This document shows positions 15,413 to 24,259 of a stretch of 25,988 nt of DNA, piece by piece (the first letter of the stretch is position 1; the number at the start of each line of letters is the position of its first letter). Origin of the DNA: an uncultured Bacteroides sp. (GTDB taxonomy: Bacteria > Bacteroidota > Bacteroidia > Bacteroidales > Bacteroidaceae); NCBI GenBank assembly GCA_905198575.1, contig CAJKDC010000029.1:1-25988 (forward strand), written 5' to 3'. Made by a program: the position numbers and the translations under genes. The notes below the pieces were generated by a model, which was given only the letters and a program-made list of their open reading frames with translations, did no database searches and was not told the DNA's origin.

Positions 15413-16303
15413 ATGGTAAAAATAAAAGAAGGATTCAAAGGAGAACGCTCCATCGTACTGCTGGCTTCCTTTATCCAGGAAATACAGAAAGACCCACTGG
15501 GCAAGGAACTGTACATCACCGACATCGGTTTTTATCCGCATGCCAGCTTTCATTACCGCGAACGCAGCCATGCCGAATCGAACGAATATGTACTGATTTA
15601 CTGCGTAGAAGGAGAAGGATGGTTCCAGATAGGCAATCAGCAGCACACTGTTACTGCCAACCAGTTTTTCATTCTGCCCAAGCATACCTCGCATGCATAC
15701 GGCAGCAACATTGATAATCCGTGGACGATATACTGGATGCATTTCAACGGAGAAAAGGCAGCGTATTTCAGCGCCAATTTCCAGAAGCCGTCGAACATCA
15801 CTCCACAGCAGGACTCGCGTATCAATGAGCGTCTGCATCTTTTTGAGGAGATTTTTTCGGCCCTCAGCCATAGCTGCGACAAGAAGTATATGCTGTATGC
15901 AACCACCAGTCTGTTTCATTTCCTGGGGTCGATGAAGTTTCTGGGCGAATACCGCGGTGTAAGTACCATGCATTATCAGCAAGGAGACATCATCCAGAAA
16001 ACCATCCACTACATGCAGGAAAACATCAGCAAGCAAATCTACCTGAAGGAACTGGCAGACATCAGCCGCCTGTCGCCCTCGCACTTCTCGAAAATATTCG
16101 AAGAAAAAACAGGCTTCCCTCCTCTTAAATACCTTAATCATTTAAGAATACAGGAAGCCTGCCACTATTTAATTAACACAGACCTGAAAATCAGTCAGAT
16201 TAGTCCGCTGGTAGGAATAAAAGACCCGCTGTATTTCTCGCGGCTCTTCACCAAGGTAATGAAAACTACCCCATCAGCCTACCGGGTGAGTAAGAAGATT
16301 TAA
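15413..16303 (+). CDS. AraC-family transcriptional regulator
   Basis: A 296-residue regulator. The N-terminal part (about 36-115) is an AraC-type cupin ligand pocket (EYVLIYCVEGEGWF, ILPKHTSHAYG). The C-terminal part has two helix-turn-helix motifs: about 209-234 (YLKELADISRLSPSHFSKIF) and 258-281 (ISPLVGIKDPLYFSRLF). Such proteins sense a sugar and activate its uptake genes. The convergent genes next to it encode a sugar porter and a DUF5107-TPR protein, the obvious target operon. The start is the ATG at 15413, since the longer open frame would run inside the DUF1847 gene. Its last 30 bp overlap the 3' end of the DUF5107 gene on the other strand. Confidence 0.92.
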   Translation: MVKIKEGFKGERSIVLLASFIQEIQKDPLGKELYITDIGFYPHASFHYRERSHAESNEYVLIYCVEGEGWFQIGNQQHTVTANQFFILPKHTSHAYGSNIDNPWTIYWMHFNGEKAAYFSANFQKPSNITPQQDSRINERLHLFEEIFSALSHSCDKKYMLYATTSLFHFLGSMKFLGEYRGVSTMHYQQGDIIQKTIHYMQENISKQIYLKELADISRLSPSHFSKIFEEKTGFPPLKYLNHLRIQEACHYLINTDLKISQISPLVGIKDPLYFSRLFTKVMKTTPSAYRVSKKI

Positions 16304-19300
16304 ATGCAACTGTACGCCCTGATGGTTGATGTCCAGACGATGTACTTCGTTCAGCCATCGGGCAGCAGTCTGCACTTCGCCCAAGCCCATATAGCCCAAG
16401 CCCATCACGTATTCGCAATGGATACGGTTGCGCTTGTTCAAGTCGTCCTCCCAGATAGCCAGGTCGGGCAATGAAACAGCAAAATAATCAATCCGGCAAG
16501 TATCAAACAAATGCTTTTCTCCGTGTGCTATCAGTTTGTTGAAACAGCTGCGGGCCTTGTCTTCCTGTCCCAGTGCACGCCATGCCAGTCCCTGATAGAA
16601 TATCTTGTCCGGCTGCTGGTCGTTATAGAAGAAGGCCTGTTGCGGCTCTGAAGAACCGGTAACTGCCATCTTAAACCATTTTACAGCCTCATCTTCCTGC
16701 TGCAAGTCACGATAAGCCAGACCTTTGTAATACCAGATATCGTTTTCTTCTGCATTAATCAGCTTGCCCTCGCCCAAATTATGCGGATAAACATTGGTTG
16801 CATTCAGCAAATCGAGTGCTTCGCGGTAATTGCCTGCAGTGATTGCCTGTTTAGCCAATTCGGTATGGCAAATAGCGTACTGTCCGGTAATCTTGCCTTC
16901 GCCTCCTTCCCAAGGATGGAAACGACGGGCCGCAATCAGTTGGCGTGCTTCTTCGAAGCGTCCCAGCTGGTTATACAAGGTAATGCGTTCGATGGACAAG
17001 TCATCACGGGCATCTACCAAATCGAGATGCTTCTCCAGCAAAGCCAAACGTTCGGCATACGGACGTCCCAGGCGCTTGTAAAGCTGATCAAGTTCCATCA
17101 GGATTCTTCCATCCTGCTCATCCAGCTGATAAGCCTTCTCGAGTGCTTCGAGTGCTTTTTCTACATTTCCTTGTTTATTATAGTAAACCAGTGAAAGGTT
17201 ACGCCATACTGTAGGGATGTTCTCGTTCAGTCGTCCGGCTTCTTCCCAGCACTGTGTAGCTTCGGCATACTGACGTGAAGCATACCAGAAGTTACCCAGA
17301 CAATACAAAGCCCATGGTGCTTCGATGGCATCGACCACAGCCTGAAGCACAAGTACTTCCTCCAGCTTATTCGGGAAGCAGTAACGATGGTCGGCCTGCT
17401 CGCCCTTAACGTAGTAGGCACATCCTTGCTGACTGTCGCCCATCTGGCTGCAGCAGTATCCCAAAGCATAGTACACCATCGGATAAACGGCAGCTTCGGT
17501 TTTCTCGTACATGCTCAACAAATCAAAAGCTTCCTGATAAAGACCTGCTCCCATAAAGTCGAATGCATACTCCAGATAATCGTGTGCAGTGCGGCGAAGC
17601 ATCATACCTTCTGATTCCAAACCGGTATTTCCGCCTAGAAGCAACATCTTCTCGAATGCACAACCCATATTGAAGCGGTCGAGCTCCAGCGAAGCATTCA
17701 CCCAGGCCAATGCCTCTTCCTTACGGCCCAGTTTGCGCAGCAATGTAGCTTTCAGTTGGCGTGCCTTATGGTTGTGCCAGTTACGTACCAGTGAGCGTTC
17801 CACTTCTTCCAGAGCACGTTCGTAAGCACCTTTACGTGTGTCAATACGGGCTACGGCATAATAAGCAGCATCCTGCCATGCAGCGTTCCAAGCCGATTTA
17901 TAGAAAGCATCGTAAGCATCATCGTAACGTCCCTGCATTTCGCAGCACCAGCCTAAATTATAATAAGGCTCACCGTCATACGGGTTAGGATTACGTTCTG
18001 TCAATGTCTCAATTGCCTTCTTAAAGTAAGGTTCGGCTTTTGCAAACTGTCCCTTACGCATCAGCCACAATCCTACGGCATTGTTGCAACGCACATCTCC
18101 CGGTTCACGGCGCAAAGCTTCTTCGTAGTAATCCAGCGGATTATAAGTTGCATGTCTGTACTGTTCCAGATGCAATCCTGTGAGGAAGAGCTGCTCGATA
18201 GATGCAATATCTTTCGGGTCCTTAGCTGCACGGGCAGGGTCCGGCACCGGTTTTATCTCCGGCTGGTCGGCCTGATATTCCAACAATTTCACGCCATCAG
18301 CAGCCAGAACAACTGTCTTCATATCTGCATCGGCTACTTCAGGAGCCTCGAATACCTTTGCATAAGGAGCTTCAGGAGCAATGCGTGCAATGGTTTCTTC
18401 CAACAATACCTGACCTGTCTTTACAGCAACCACCTTCACACATACATTCTTCATCTCGGAAGTCGTATAAAGAATCAGCTTGCCTTTACCTTCCGCAACA
18501 GAAACATGCAGTACGGCATCCTTCGTAGCATTCTTCACACAGCCTACCTCACTATAAGGCATGAAGTACTGTTTCCACGATTTTTCCTCATACGGCTGCA
18601 ACCAGGTAAAGTCAGGCTGATTGTCGGTATAAACTCCCGTCATCAACTCGATATACGGTCCGTCTTCGTCCGTCAGGTTACGGTCCCAAGCCTGCCCGAA
18701 ATCGCCATTACCCCAGGTCCACTGCTTCTTACCCGGCGATACATGATGGTCTGCCACGTGCAACAATCCTGCTCCGATATGCTCTTCGTATCCACCCACG
18801 AAATCAAATTTAGAACGGATAGCCATATACGATGTAGGAACCGGTATGTTCTTATATTTAGAAATATCCACGCCGGCCGAGTAATCCTGCTTGTAGTACA
18901 CACCTGTAGCGATGGGGAAAGACGAAACATCACGCTTGCCATGGTCGAACACTGCATTAACATCGGGTGGGAAAACAGAGTGATAATGGTCGTTCACCAC
19001 AACTGCCGGATTGGCCCACCACAGGAATGTCTGCGGGAATGCAGTACGGTTGTATACTTTTACTTCGATTTCGATATACGATTTTCCAGGATACAGACGG
19101 AATCCCTGCATACCTTTCGTGCGGAACATACGTTCTACTTCGCTGCACCATATGGTTTTGCTGCCATCGGCGTGCTCCTCGATAGAACAATCGGTAGGCA
19201 GGAATGTAGAAGGACGATGATGCTGGGGCCAGTTGAACTCAATACCTCCCGAAATCCACGGACCGGTAAGTCCCACCAGCGCAGGTTTCACCACCTGATT

Positions 19301-19627
19301 ATAATACACAAAGTGACGGTTCTTCACCTTATCGTAGGCCATGTGCACACGTCCTCCCAGTTCGGGCAATATCATCACTTTGATATATTCATTCTCGATA
19401 AAGAATGCATGGTATAACTTATCTTTTTTCTCGTCCGAAATCTTTTCGACTACCGGATACGGATACACCGAACCGCAGCTGCCCTGATACACACGCTTTT
19501 CCAAGAAGATAGGATTCTTTTCTTCCTCCCCTATCTCATAAGTCGGCAACAGAATATCCTCCTGCCATGCACGTACCTCGTGCGTATGGACTGTACTCTG
19601 AATCAAATAAGCTGTTATTTTTTCCAT
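16274..19627 (-). CDS. DUF5107 domain plus TPR-repeat protein, probable intracellular sugar-processing protein
   Basis: A 1117-residue protein without signal peptide, so cytoplasmic. Residues about 20-380 are a DUF5107-like beta-sandwich reminiscent of galactose-mutarotase-like carbohydrate folds: LPELGGRVHM (88-96), the dense motif WISGGIEFNWPQHHRP (124-139), FLWWANPAV (201-209), KQWTWGNGDFGQAWDRN (301-317) and YIELMTGVY (325-333). Glu130, His136/137, Asp315 and Glu327 are candidate active-site residues (inference). A linker domain spans about 380-460, then many TPR-like repeats run to the end. It starts 13 bp after the sugar porter stop, so the imported sugar is probably its substrate or ligand. 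The reaction is unknown. The ATG at 19627 is preferred to a TTG two codons upstream. Confidence 0.82.
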   Translation of the reverse strand: MEKITAYLIQSTVHTHEVRAWQEDILLPTYEIGEEEKNPIFLEKRVYQGSCGSVYPYPVVEKISDEKKDKLYHAFFIENEYIKVMILPELGGRVHMAYDKVKNRHFVYYNQVVKPALVGLTGPWISGGIEFNWPQHHRPSTFLPTDCSIEEHADGSKTIWCSEVERMFRTKGMQGFRLYPGKSYIEIEVKVYNRTAFPQTFLWWANPAVVVNDHYHSVFPPDVNAVFDHGKRDVSSFPIATGVYYKQDYSAGVDISKYKNIPVPTSYMAIRSKFDFVGGYEEHIGAGLLHVADHHVSPGKKQWTWGNGDFGQAWDRNLTDEDGPYIELMTGVYTDNQPDFTWLQPYEEKSWKQYFMPYSEVGCVKNATKDAVLHVSVAEGKGKLILYTTSEMKNVCVKVVAVKTGQVLLEETIARIAPEAPYAKVFEAPEVADADMKTVVLAADGVKLLEYQADQPEIKPVPDPARAAKDPKDIASIEQLFLTGLHLEQYRHATYNPLDYYEEALRREPGDVRCNNAVGLWLMRKGQFAKAEPYFKKAIETLTERNPNPYDGEPYYNLGWCCEMQGRYDDAYDAFYKSAWNAAWQDAAYYAVARIDTRKGAYERALEEVERSLVRNWHNHKARQLKATLLRKLGRKEEALAWVNASLELDRFNMGCAFEKMLLLGGNTGLESEGMMLRRTAHDYLEYAFDFMGAGLYQEAFDLLSMYEKTEAAVYPMVYYALGYCCSQMGDSQQGCAYYVKGEQADHRYCFPNKLEEVLVLQAVVDAIEAPWALYCLGNFWYASRQYAEATQCWEEAGRLNENIPTVWRNLSLVYYNKQGNVEKALEALEKAYQLDEQDGRILMELDQLYKRLGRPYAERLALLEKHLDLVDARDDLSIERITLYNQLGRFEEARQLIAARRFHPWEGGEGKITGQYAICHTELAKQAITAGNYREALDLLNATNVYPHNLGEGKLINAEENDIWYYKGLAYRDLQQEDEAVKWFKMAVTGSSEPQQAFFYNDQQPDKIFYQGLAWRALGQEDKARSCFNKLIAHGEKHLFDTCRIDYFAVSLPDLAIWEDDLNKRNRIHCEYVMGLGYMGLGEVQTAARWLNEVHRLDINHQGVQLHLNLLTHPVG

Positions 19628-19640
19628 AATCAACCGATTG

Positions 19641-21023
19641 TTATTTAATTAATTCCTTTTCAATTTCTTCCAGTGATTTTCCCTTCGTTTCCGTTAGATT
19701 GGTCCATACAAAAAGACCTCCGGCCAAGCAAATACCTCCATACAGCCAGAAAGTGCCGGCCGAACCCAATCCTGCGTTCAGCATCGGGAAGGTATAGGTC
19801 AGAATGAAGCAGGCCGTCCACAGTGCAAACGTGCATACCGACATCGCCAGACCACGTATACGGTTCGGGAAAATTTCAGAGATAATAACCCACATCACCG
19901 GAGCCAGCGTCATGGCATAGCATGCTATCGCCACAACCACGATAATCAGCATCAACACGCCGGTAATATGATAATAATAGGCAAATCCCATAAAAGCATA
20001 AATAGCCGTCAGTCCGAAACATCCCATCAAGGTGAGCGCCTTACGTCCCCAACGGTCTATTACCGACATGGCAAGTACTGTAAACACCACATTCGTAATG
20101 CCCGTTACAACAATATTGAGCAAGACTTCGGACACTCCGTAACCGGCAGCCGTGAAAATCTCCTGCGCATAATTGAAGATTACGTTGATACAACACCACT
20201 GCTGCAACACAGCCATCACCACTCCCAACAGCAGTACTTTCCGCATAGAAGCACTCCAAAGCAACTTGAATCCACCCTGCTCTTCTGCGGTAGCCGTGGC
20301 CATGGCATCCAGTTCCCTGCGGGCATATTCTTCACCTCCCATACGGGCAAATACCCTGAAAGCTTTTTCCTTTTGTCCGACAGAAGCCAACCAGCGCGGA
20401 CTTTCGGGCAACACAAAACCAGACAGGAAAAACAACAACGACGGCACCGCCATTACCCAGAACATGTAGCGCCATCCTATCTGTCCGTTCCACGACGCAC
20501 GAATCATCTCTCCCGTAGCATCGGCAGCCACAGGCTCGGCAATCAGCCAGTTCATCAACTGTGCCGAAAGAATACCCAGTACAATCGTCAACTGGTTAAT
20601 AGACACAAAACGTCCGCGCAGATGCGCCGGAGAAATCTCCGCAATATACATAGGAGACAGACCGGAAGCAATACCGATGGCAAAGCCACCAATCAGTCTG
20701 AACACATTGAATGCAAAAAAGGAATCGACAGCTCCCGTACCGACCGAAGTACAGATAAACAATCCGGCTGCCAGAATCAATATCGGCTTACGGCCCCAGC
20801 GGTCGCTCAGTCGGCCCGCACTCAGCGCACCGCCCAGACAACCCAGCAATGCACTACTCATTGCCCATCCCTGAAGGTGAGGAGCATCGGCTATCTGGAA
20901 AAACTGCTCGTAAAAAGGCTTAGCCCCTCCTATCACGACCCAGTCGTAACCAAACAAAAATCCTCCCATTGCAGAAATCAGCGCAATCAGGAAAAGATAA
21001 GTTTTAGAAGATTGTGTTTTCAT
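19641..21023 (-). CDS. MFS sugar porter (XylE-like proton symporter)
   Basis: A 460-residue 12-helix transporter of the MFS sugar-porter family. Signatures are GRLSDRWGRKP after helix 2, PESPRWL at the end of helix 6, QQWCCINVIFNYAQEIF in helix 7 (keeping the QQ and N sugar-binding positions of XylE) and ETKGKSLEEIE at the C terminus. It should bring a monosaccharide across the inner membrane. It is the first gene of a two-gene operon with the DUF5107-TPR gene and lies convergent to the AraC regulator. No SusC/SusD pair is present, so the substrate must be small or reach the periplasm through another system. Confidence 0.93.
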   Translation of the reverse strand: MKTQSSKTYLFLIALISAMGGFLFGYDWVVIGGAKPFYEQFFQIADAPHLQGWAMSSALLGCLGGALSAGRLSDRWGRKPILILAAGLFICTSVGTGAVDSFFAFNVFRLIGGFAIGIASGLSPMYIAEISPAHLRGRFVSINQLTIVLGILSAQLMNWLIAEPVAADATGEMIRASWNGQIGWRYMFWVMAVPSLLFFLSGFVLPESPRWLASVGQKEKAFRVFARMGGEEYARRELDAMATATAEEQGGFKLLWSASMRKVLLLGVVMAVLQQWCCINVIFNYAQEIFTAAGYGVSEVLLNIVVTGITNVVFTVLAMSVIDRWGRKALTLMGCFGLTAIYAFMGFAYYYHITGVLMLIIVVVAIACYAMTLAPVMWVIISEIFPNRIRGLAMSVCTFALWTACFILTYTFPMLNAGLGSAGTFWLYGGICLAGGLFVWTNLTETKGKSLEEIEKELIK

Positions 21024-21064
21024 ATCTATATTATTAACATTTGAGTTTAGCTTGAATTGTATTG

Positions 21065-21117
21065 CAAAATAACTGGAAAATCCGTCTAATGGAAATAGAT
21101 ATTCTTATGATGAATAT
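21065..21117 (-). promoter_or_regulatory. Putative activator-dependent promoter and operator of the sugar porter operon
   Basis: On the minus strand TTATTTTG (21072-21065) is one base from TAnnTTTG, and TTTC (21095-21092) lies 19 nt upstream at the -33 place, also one base off. Immediately upstream is a perfect inverted repeat, ATATTC (21099-21104) and GAATAT (21112-21117). A degraded promoter with a palindrome next to -33 is what an AraC-type activator target would look like. This is a pattern-based inference. Confidence 0.35.
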
Positions 21118-21206
21118 GGATAAAAAACGTTTTTCCCACTACATTCCTTTCTTAAGATTCCTCCTAGAAAAAATAATAAAAACATAGCTTTTTAGATATA
21201 AATATT

Positions 21207-21214
21207 TATATTTG
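21207..21214 (+). promoter_or_regulatory. -7 element of the PaaK-like gene
   Basis: TATATTTG, an exact TAnnTTTG match, 43 nt before the ATG at 21258. No clear TTTG at -33. Confidence 0.6.
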
Positions 21215-21257
21215 CAAACAAATACCAATATGTTAGCAACAAAATAATACTATAAAC

Positions 21258-22571
21258 ATGAAAAACAGTACTATGTATTTACATCCGGAGCTGGAAACAA
21301 TGAGCCGTTCCGAAATAGAGAAACTGCAAATGGAGCGCCTCAAAGCCACCCTGCAACGGTGTATGCGCACTCCTTTCTACAGAAAGCGATTTGACGAAGC
21401 CGGACTGAAACCCGAAGATATCCGCTCACTGGAAGACCTGCAGAAAATCCCGTTCACCACGAAACAAGACCTGCGCGACAATTATCCGTTCGGGCTGTCG
21501 GCTGTCCCCCTCGAAGAAGTAGTCCGACTGCATTCTTCCAGCGGTACAACCGGTACGCCAACCGTAATTCTACATACACAGAAAGATTTGGATGAATGGG
21601 CCAATGCCGTAGCCCGCTGCCTGTACATGGTAGGACTACGTCCGGGCGACATTTTCCAGAACTCGTCCGGGTACGGTATGTTTACCGGAGGACTGGGATT
21701 TCAGTACGGTGCCGAGCGACTGGGCATGCTTACTGTTCCGGCAGCTGCCGGCAATACCAAACGCCAGATTAAGTTCATCACCGATTTCGGCACTACAGCC
21801 CTCCATGCCATTCCCAGTTATGCCGGCCGCCTGTACGAAGTGATGGAAGAAATGGGAATCGACCCCCGACGGGATACCAAGCTCAAGACACTGATTATCG
21901 GTGCCGAACCCCACTCCGACGAGCAGCGTAAACGAATCGAGAACATGCTGGGCGTGAAAGCCTACAACTCATTCGGCATGTCCGAAATGTGCGGTCCCGG
22001 TGTCGCTTTCGAGTGTCAGGAACAAAACGGCCTCCACATCTGGGAAGACTACTATATCGTAGAAATTGTGAATCCTGAGACCCTGGAGCCCGTGCCTGAA
22101 GGCGAAGTGGGCGAGCTGGTCCTCACCACCATCAACCGCGAAGCCATGCCACTGCTGCGCTATCGCACCCGCGACCTTACACGCATTCTTCCGGGCGAAT
22201 GCAAATGCGGACGACACCACAAACGTCTGGACCGCATGAAAGGCCGCAGCGACGATATGATGATTCTCAAGGGAGTAAACATCTTCCCGATTCAGATAGA
22301 AAATATCCTGATGCAGTTCAAGGAACTGGGTACCGACTACCTGATTACACTGACCAATCTGGAAGCCAACGATGAAATGACCGTAGAAGTAGAATTGAAC
22401 GAATTTACAGACGATTACGGCTTCCTGCAAAGACTGACGAAGGAAATTACCCGCCAACTGAAAGATGAGATTCTAATTACACCGCGCGTCAAACTGGTAC
22501 CCAAAGGCAGCCTGCCCAAACAGGAAGGAAAAGCAGTACGAGTAAAAGACCTGCGCAAAACATTAATCTAA
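21258..22571 (+). CDS. Phenylacetate-CoA-ligase-family AMP-forming enzyme (PaaK-like)
   Basis: A 437-residue cytoplasmic adenylate-forming enzyme. The ATP-binding P-loop is SSGTTGTPT (94-102); later landmarks are SFGMSEMCGPG, RTRDLTRILPG and GRSDDMMILKGVNIFP. The C-terminal lid carries the likely catalytic lysine in LPKQEGKAVRV. PaaK enzymes join an aryl acid such as phenylacetate to CoA using ATP. Length matches the family. It is followed 17 bp later by a double ACT protein. In related bacteria this pair often accompanies indolepyruvate:ferredoxin oxidoreductase in aromatic amino acid metabolism, but no such gene lies here. The substrate may be phenylacetate, indoleacetate or a related aryl acid. 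Confidence 0.88.
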   Translation: MKNSTMYLHPELETMSRSEIEKLQMERLKATLQRCMRTPFYRKRFDEAGLKPEDIRSLEDLQKIPFTTKQDLRDNYPFGLSAVPLEEVVRLHSSSGTTGTPTVILHTQKDLDEWANAVARCLYMVGLRPGDIFQNSSGYGMFTGGLGFQYGAERLGMLTVPAAAGNTKRQIKFITDFGTTALHAIPSYAGRLYEVMEEMGIDPRRDTKLKTLIIGAEPHSDEQRKRIENMLGVKAYNSFGMSEMCGPGVAFECQEQNGLHIWEDYYIVEIVNPETLEPVPEGEVGELVLTTINREAMPLLRYRTRDLTRILPGECKCGRHHKRLDRMKGRSDDMMILKGVNIFPIQIENILMQFKELGTDYLITLTNLEANDEMTVEVELNEFTDDYGFLQRLTKEITRQLKDEILITPRVKLVPKGSLPKQEGKAVRVKDLRKTLI

Positions 22572-22588
22572 AAAAACAGCTATTTGTT

Positions 22589-23017
22589 ATGACAGTACAT
22601 CAGTTATCCGTTTTTGTAGAAAATAAATCGGGCACACTGCTGCAAGTGCTCAACTTATTAAAAGAGGCCAACATCCAGCTGATAGCCTCTACCATATCAG
22701 ACACCGTAGAATACGGCATCTACCGCATTATCTGCTCGGACCCCCAGCGTGCCTACGACACCCTGAAAGCAGCCGGCATCTCGGCCAACGTGTCCGAAGT
22801 CTTTGCCATCACCCTCGACAACACTCCGGGACGGGCTGCCGATGCCATTCAGGAGTTCAGCAATGCCGGAATCGGTATTTCCTACCTTTATTCATTCCTG
22901 CTGGCAGGAAAAGGTATTCTGGTCTTCCGCACCGACAACCCGGAAAAAACGCGTCAGGTAATTCTGGAAAAGAGACTCAGCTACATTGAAGAAAAAGATC
23001 TGGAAAGCCTGAAGTAA
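22589..23017 (+). CDS. Tandem ACT-domain protein
   Basis: A 142-residue protein made of two ACT domains, about 4-68 (QLSVFVENKSGTLLQVLNLL) and 70-140 (EVFAITLDNTPGRAADAIQEF). The repeated N/D-x-x-G pattern before a helix is the usual amino-acid-binding turn. It has no catalytic domain, so it probably senses an amino acid and controls a partner, most simply the PaaK-like ligase encoded 17 bp upstream. A strong terminator follows, so the two genes form a complete operon. Confidence 0.88.
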   Translation: MTVHQLSVFVENKSGTLLQVLNLLKEANIQLIASTISDTVEYGIYRIICSDPQRAYDTLKAAGISANVSEVFAITLDNTPGRAADAIQEFSNAGIGISYLYSFLLAGKGILVFRTDNPEKTRQVILEKRLSYIEEKDLESLK

Positions 23018-23039
23018 CCACTTTATAATGATGCATGCC

Positions 23040-23084
23040 ACCGCCCTCTGCCTGCCTGTACCGGCTGCAGAGGGCGGTTTGTTT
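23040..23084 (+). terminator. Intrinsic terminator after the PaaK/ACT operon
   Basis: ACCGCCCTCTGC (23040-23051) pairs perfectly with GCAGAGGGCGGT (23067-23078), then TTGTTT. A 12-bp GC-rich stem with a 15-nt loop, 22 bp after the stop codon of the ACT gene. Confidence 0.85.
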
Positions 23085-23117
23085 CGGCAAACAGTAGCAA
23101 GTTCCACCATTTTTTCG

Positions 23118-23125
23118 TAATTTTA
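23118..23125 (+). promoter_or_regulatory. Possible -7 element of recR
   Basis: TAATTTTA differs from TAnnTTTG only in the last base and lies 33 nt before the recR ATG, just after a terminator. No -33 partner is seen. Confidence 0.35.
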
Positions 23126-23158
23126 CGGTCCAGAATCAAACAAAACAAAAATAAAAGC

Positions 23159-23776
23159 ATGAATCAACAATATCCGTCTGCCTTGCTGGAAAAAGCCATC
23201 GGCGAGTTTTCCAAACTTCCGGGCGTAGGAAAAAAAACTGCGATGCGACTGGTCCTGCATCTTTTGCGTCAAGATACCGGCACCGTAGAAGCCTTCGGCA
23301 ATTCCATCATCAAGCTCAAGCACGAAGTGAAATACTGCAAGTTATGCCACAACATATCCGATACCGAGACCTGCAGCATCTGCTCCAATCCGCAGCGTGA
23401 CGCCTCGACAGTATGTGTAGTAGAAAACATCCGCGACGTCATGGCCGTAGAGAACACCCAGCAGTTCAAGGGGCTGTATCATGTATTGGGAGGAGTTATA
23501 TCGCCGATGGACGGAATCGGCCCGTCGGACCTCCAGATAGACAGTCTGGTAGAGCGAGTAAAAGAAGGTACCATCAAAGAAATAATCCTGGCGCTGAGTT
23601 CTACCATGGAAGGCGACACCACCAACTTCTACCTGTTCCGCAAGCTGAGCGGCTATCCCGTCAAGCTGTCTGTGATAGCAAGAGGAATCTCCATCGGTGA
23701 CGAGCTTGAATACACCGACGAAGTCACACTGGGACGCTCTATCGTGAACCGTACCCCATTTACCGGAACCATTTAA
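23159..23776 (+). CDS. recR: Recombination mediator RecR
   Basis: A 205-residue protein with the full RecR layout: N-terminal helix-hairpin-helix (LPGVGKKTAMRL, 20-31), a four-cysteine zinc finger (Cys60, Cys63, Cys72, Cys75), a TOPRIM domain starting near 84 with acidic Glu89 (VVENIRDVMAVE) and YHVLGGVISPMDGIGP, and a C-terminal Walker-B-like region. With RecO/RecF it loads RecA on gapped DNA. It is the first gene of a likely three-gene run; the next gene starts 12 bp after its stop. Confidence 0.96.
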   Translation: MNQQYPSALLEKAIGEFSKLPGVGKKTAMRLVLHLLRQDTGTVEAFGNSIIKLKHEVKYCKLCHNISDTETCSICSNPQRDASTVCVVENIRDVMAVENTQQFKGLYHVLGGVISPMDGIGPSDLQIDSLVERVKEGTIKEIILALSSTMEGDTTNFYLFRKLSGYPVKLSVIARGISIGDELEYTDEVTLGRSIVNRTPFTGTI

Positions 23777-23788
23777 CTCAAAGAAGCA

Positions 23789-24259
23789 ATGATAAAAGAA
23801 GAAATCAAGAAAACCGTGTACCTGCTGAAAATGGAATACGCATTTATGTGGGTCATCTGCTGCATACTGATGCTTATGTACGAATACGATATACTACCCC
23901 AAGGTATATGGGCCGGTGATGCCCAGATGGAATACATCCTGCAATGCACTTCCATCCTGCTGACCGTCCTTTTCATCCCGCTGTCCCTGAGGCTGTTCAA
24001 TTTCACCCTGGTACGCCGCATCCAGCATCTTTCTACCGACCAGGCCCTGGTGAGCTACCGCCGCTGGAGTGAAATACGTCTGGCCATGCTGCTGGCTCCT
24101 ACCCTTTTCAGCCTGTCCGTATACTACTGGACAATGGATACCACCGGACTGCTGTGTGCCGCCATGACCTTGCTGGCATCTTGCTTCTGCATTCCCGGCC
24201 ACAAGCGCCTTATAAACGAAATGAACCTTGAACACCCCGAAAACGATTCTGCCGAATGA
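23789..24259 (+). CDS. Four-span membrane protein of unknown function
   Basis: A 156-residue protein with four hydrophobic segments at about 16-35, 47-70, 96-112 and 118-133, an amphipathic basic N terminus (MIKEEIKKTVYLLK) and a central basic loop (LVRRIQHLSTDQALVSYRRWSEIR). I do not recognise the family. It starts 12 bp after recR and its TGA stop overlaps the ATG of the acetyltransferase gene (ATGA, 24256-24259), so it is translationally coupled to the latter. Nothing suggests a link with recombination. Confidence 0.8.
   Translation: MIKEEIKKTVYLLKMEYAFMWVICCILMLMYEYDILPQGIWAGDAQMEYILQCTSILLTVLFIPLSLRLFNFTLVRRIQHLSTDQALVSYRRWSEIRLAMLLAPTLFSLSVYYWTMDTTGLLCAAMTLLASCFCIPGHKRLINEMNLEHPENDSAE

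Noticed and set aside
18152..19417. A 421-codon open frame antisense to the DUF5107 gene
   Set aside because: The opposite strand encodes a clear conserved domain through the whole stretch, and the antisense translation has no recognisable motif.
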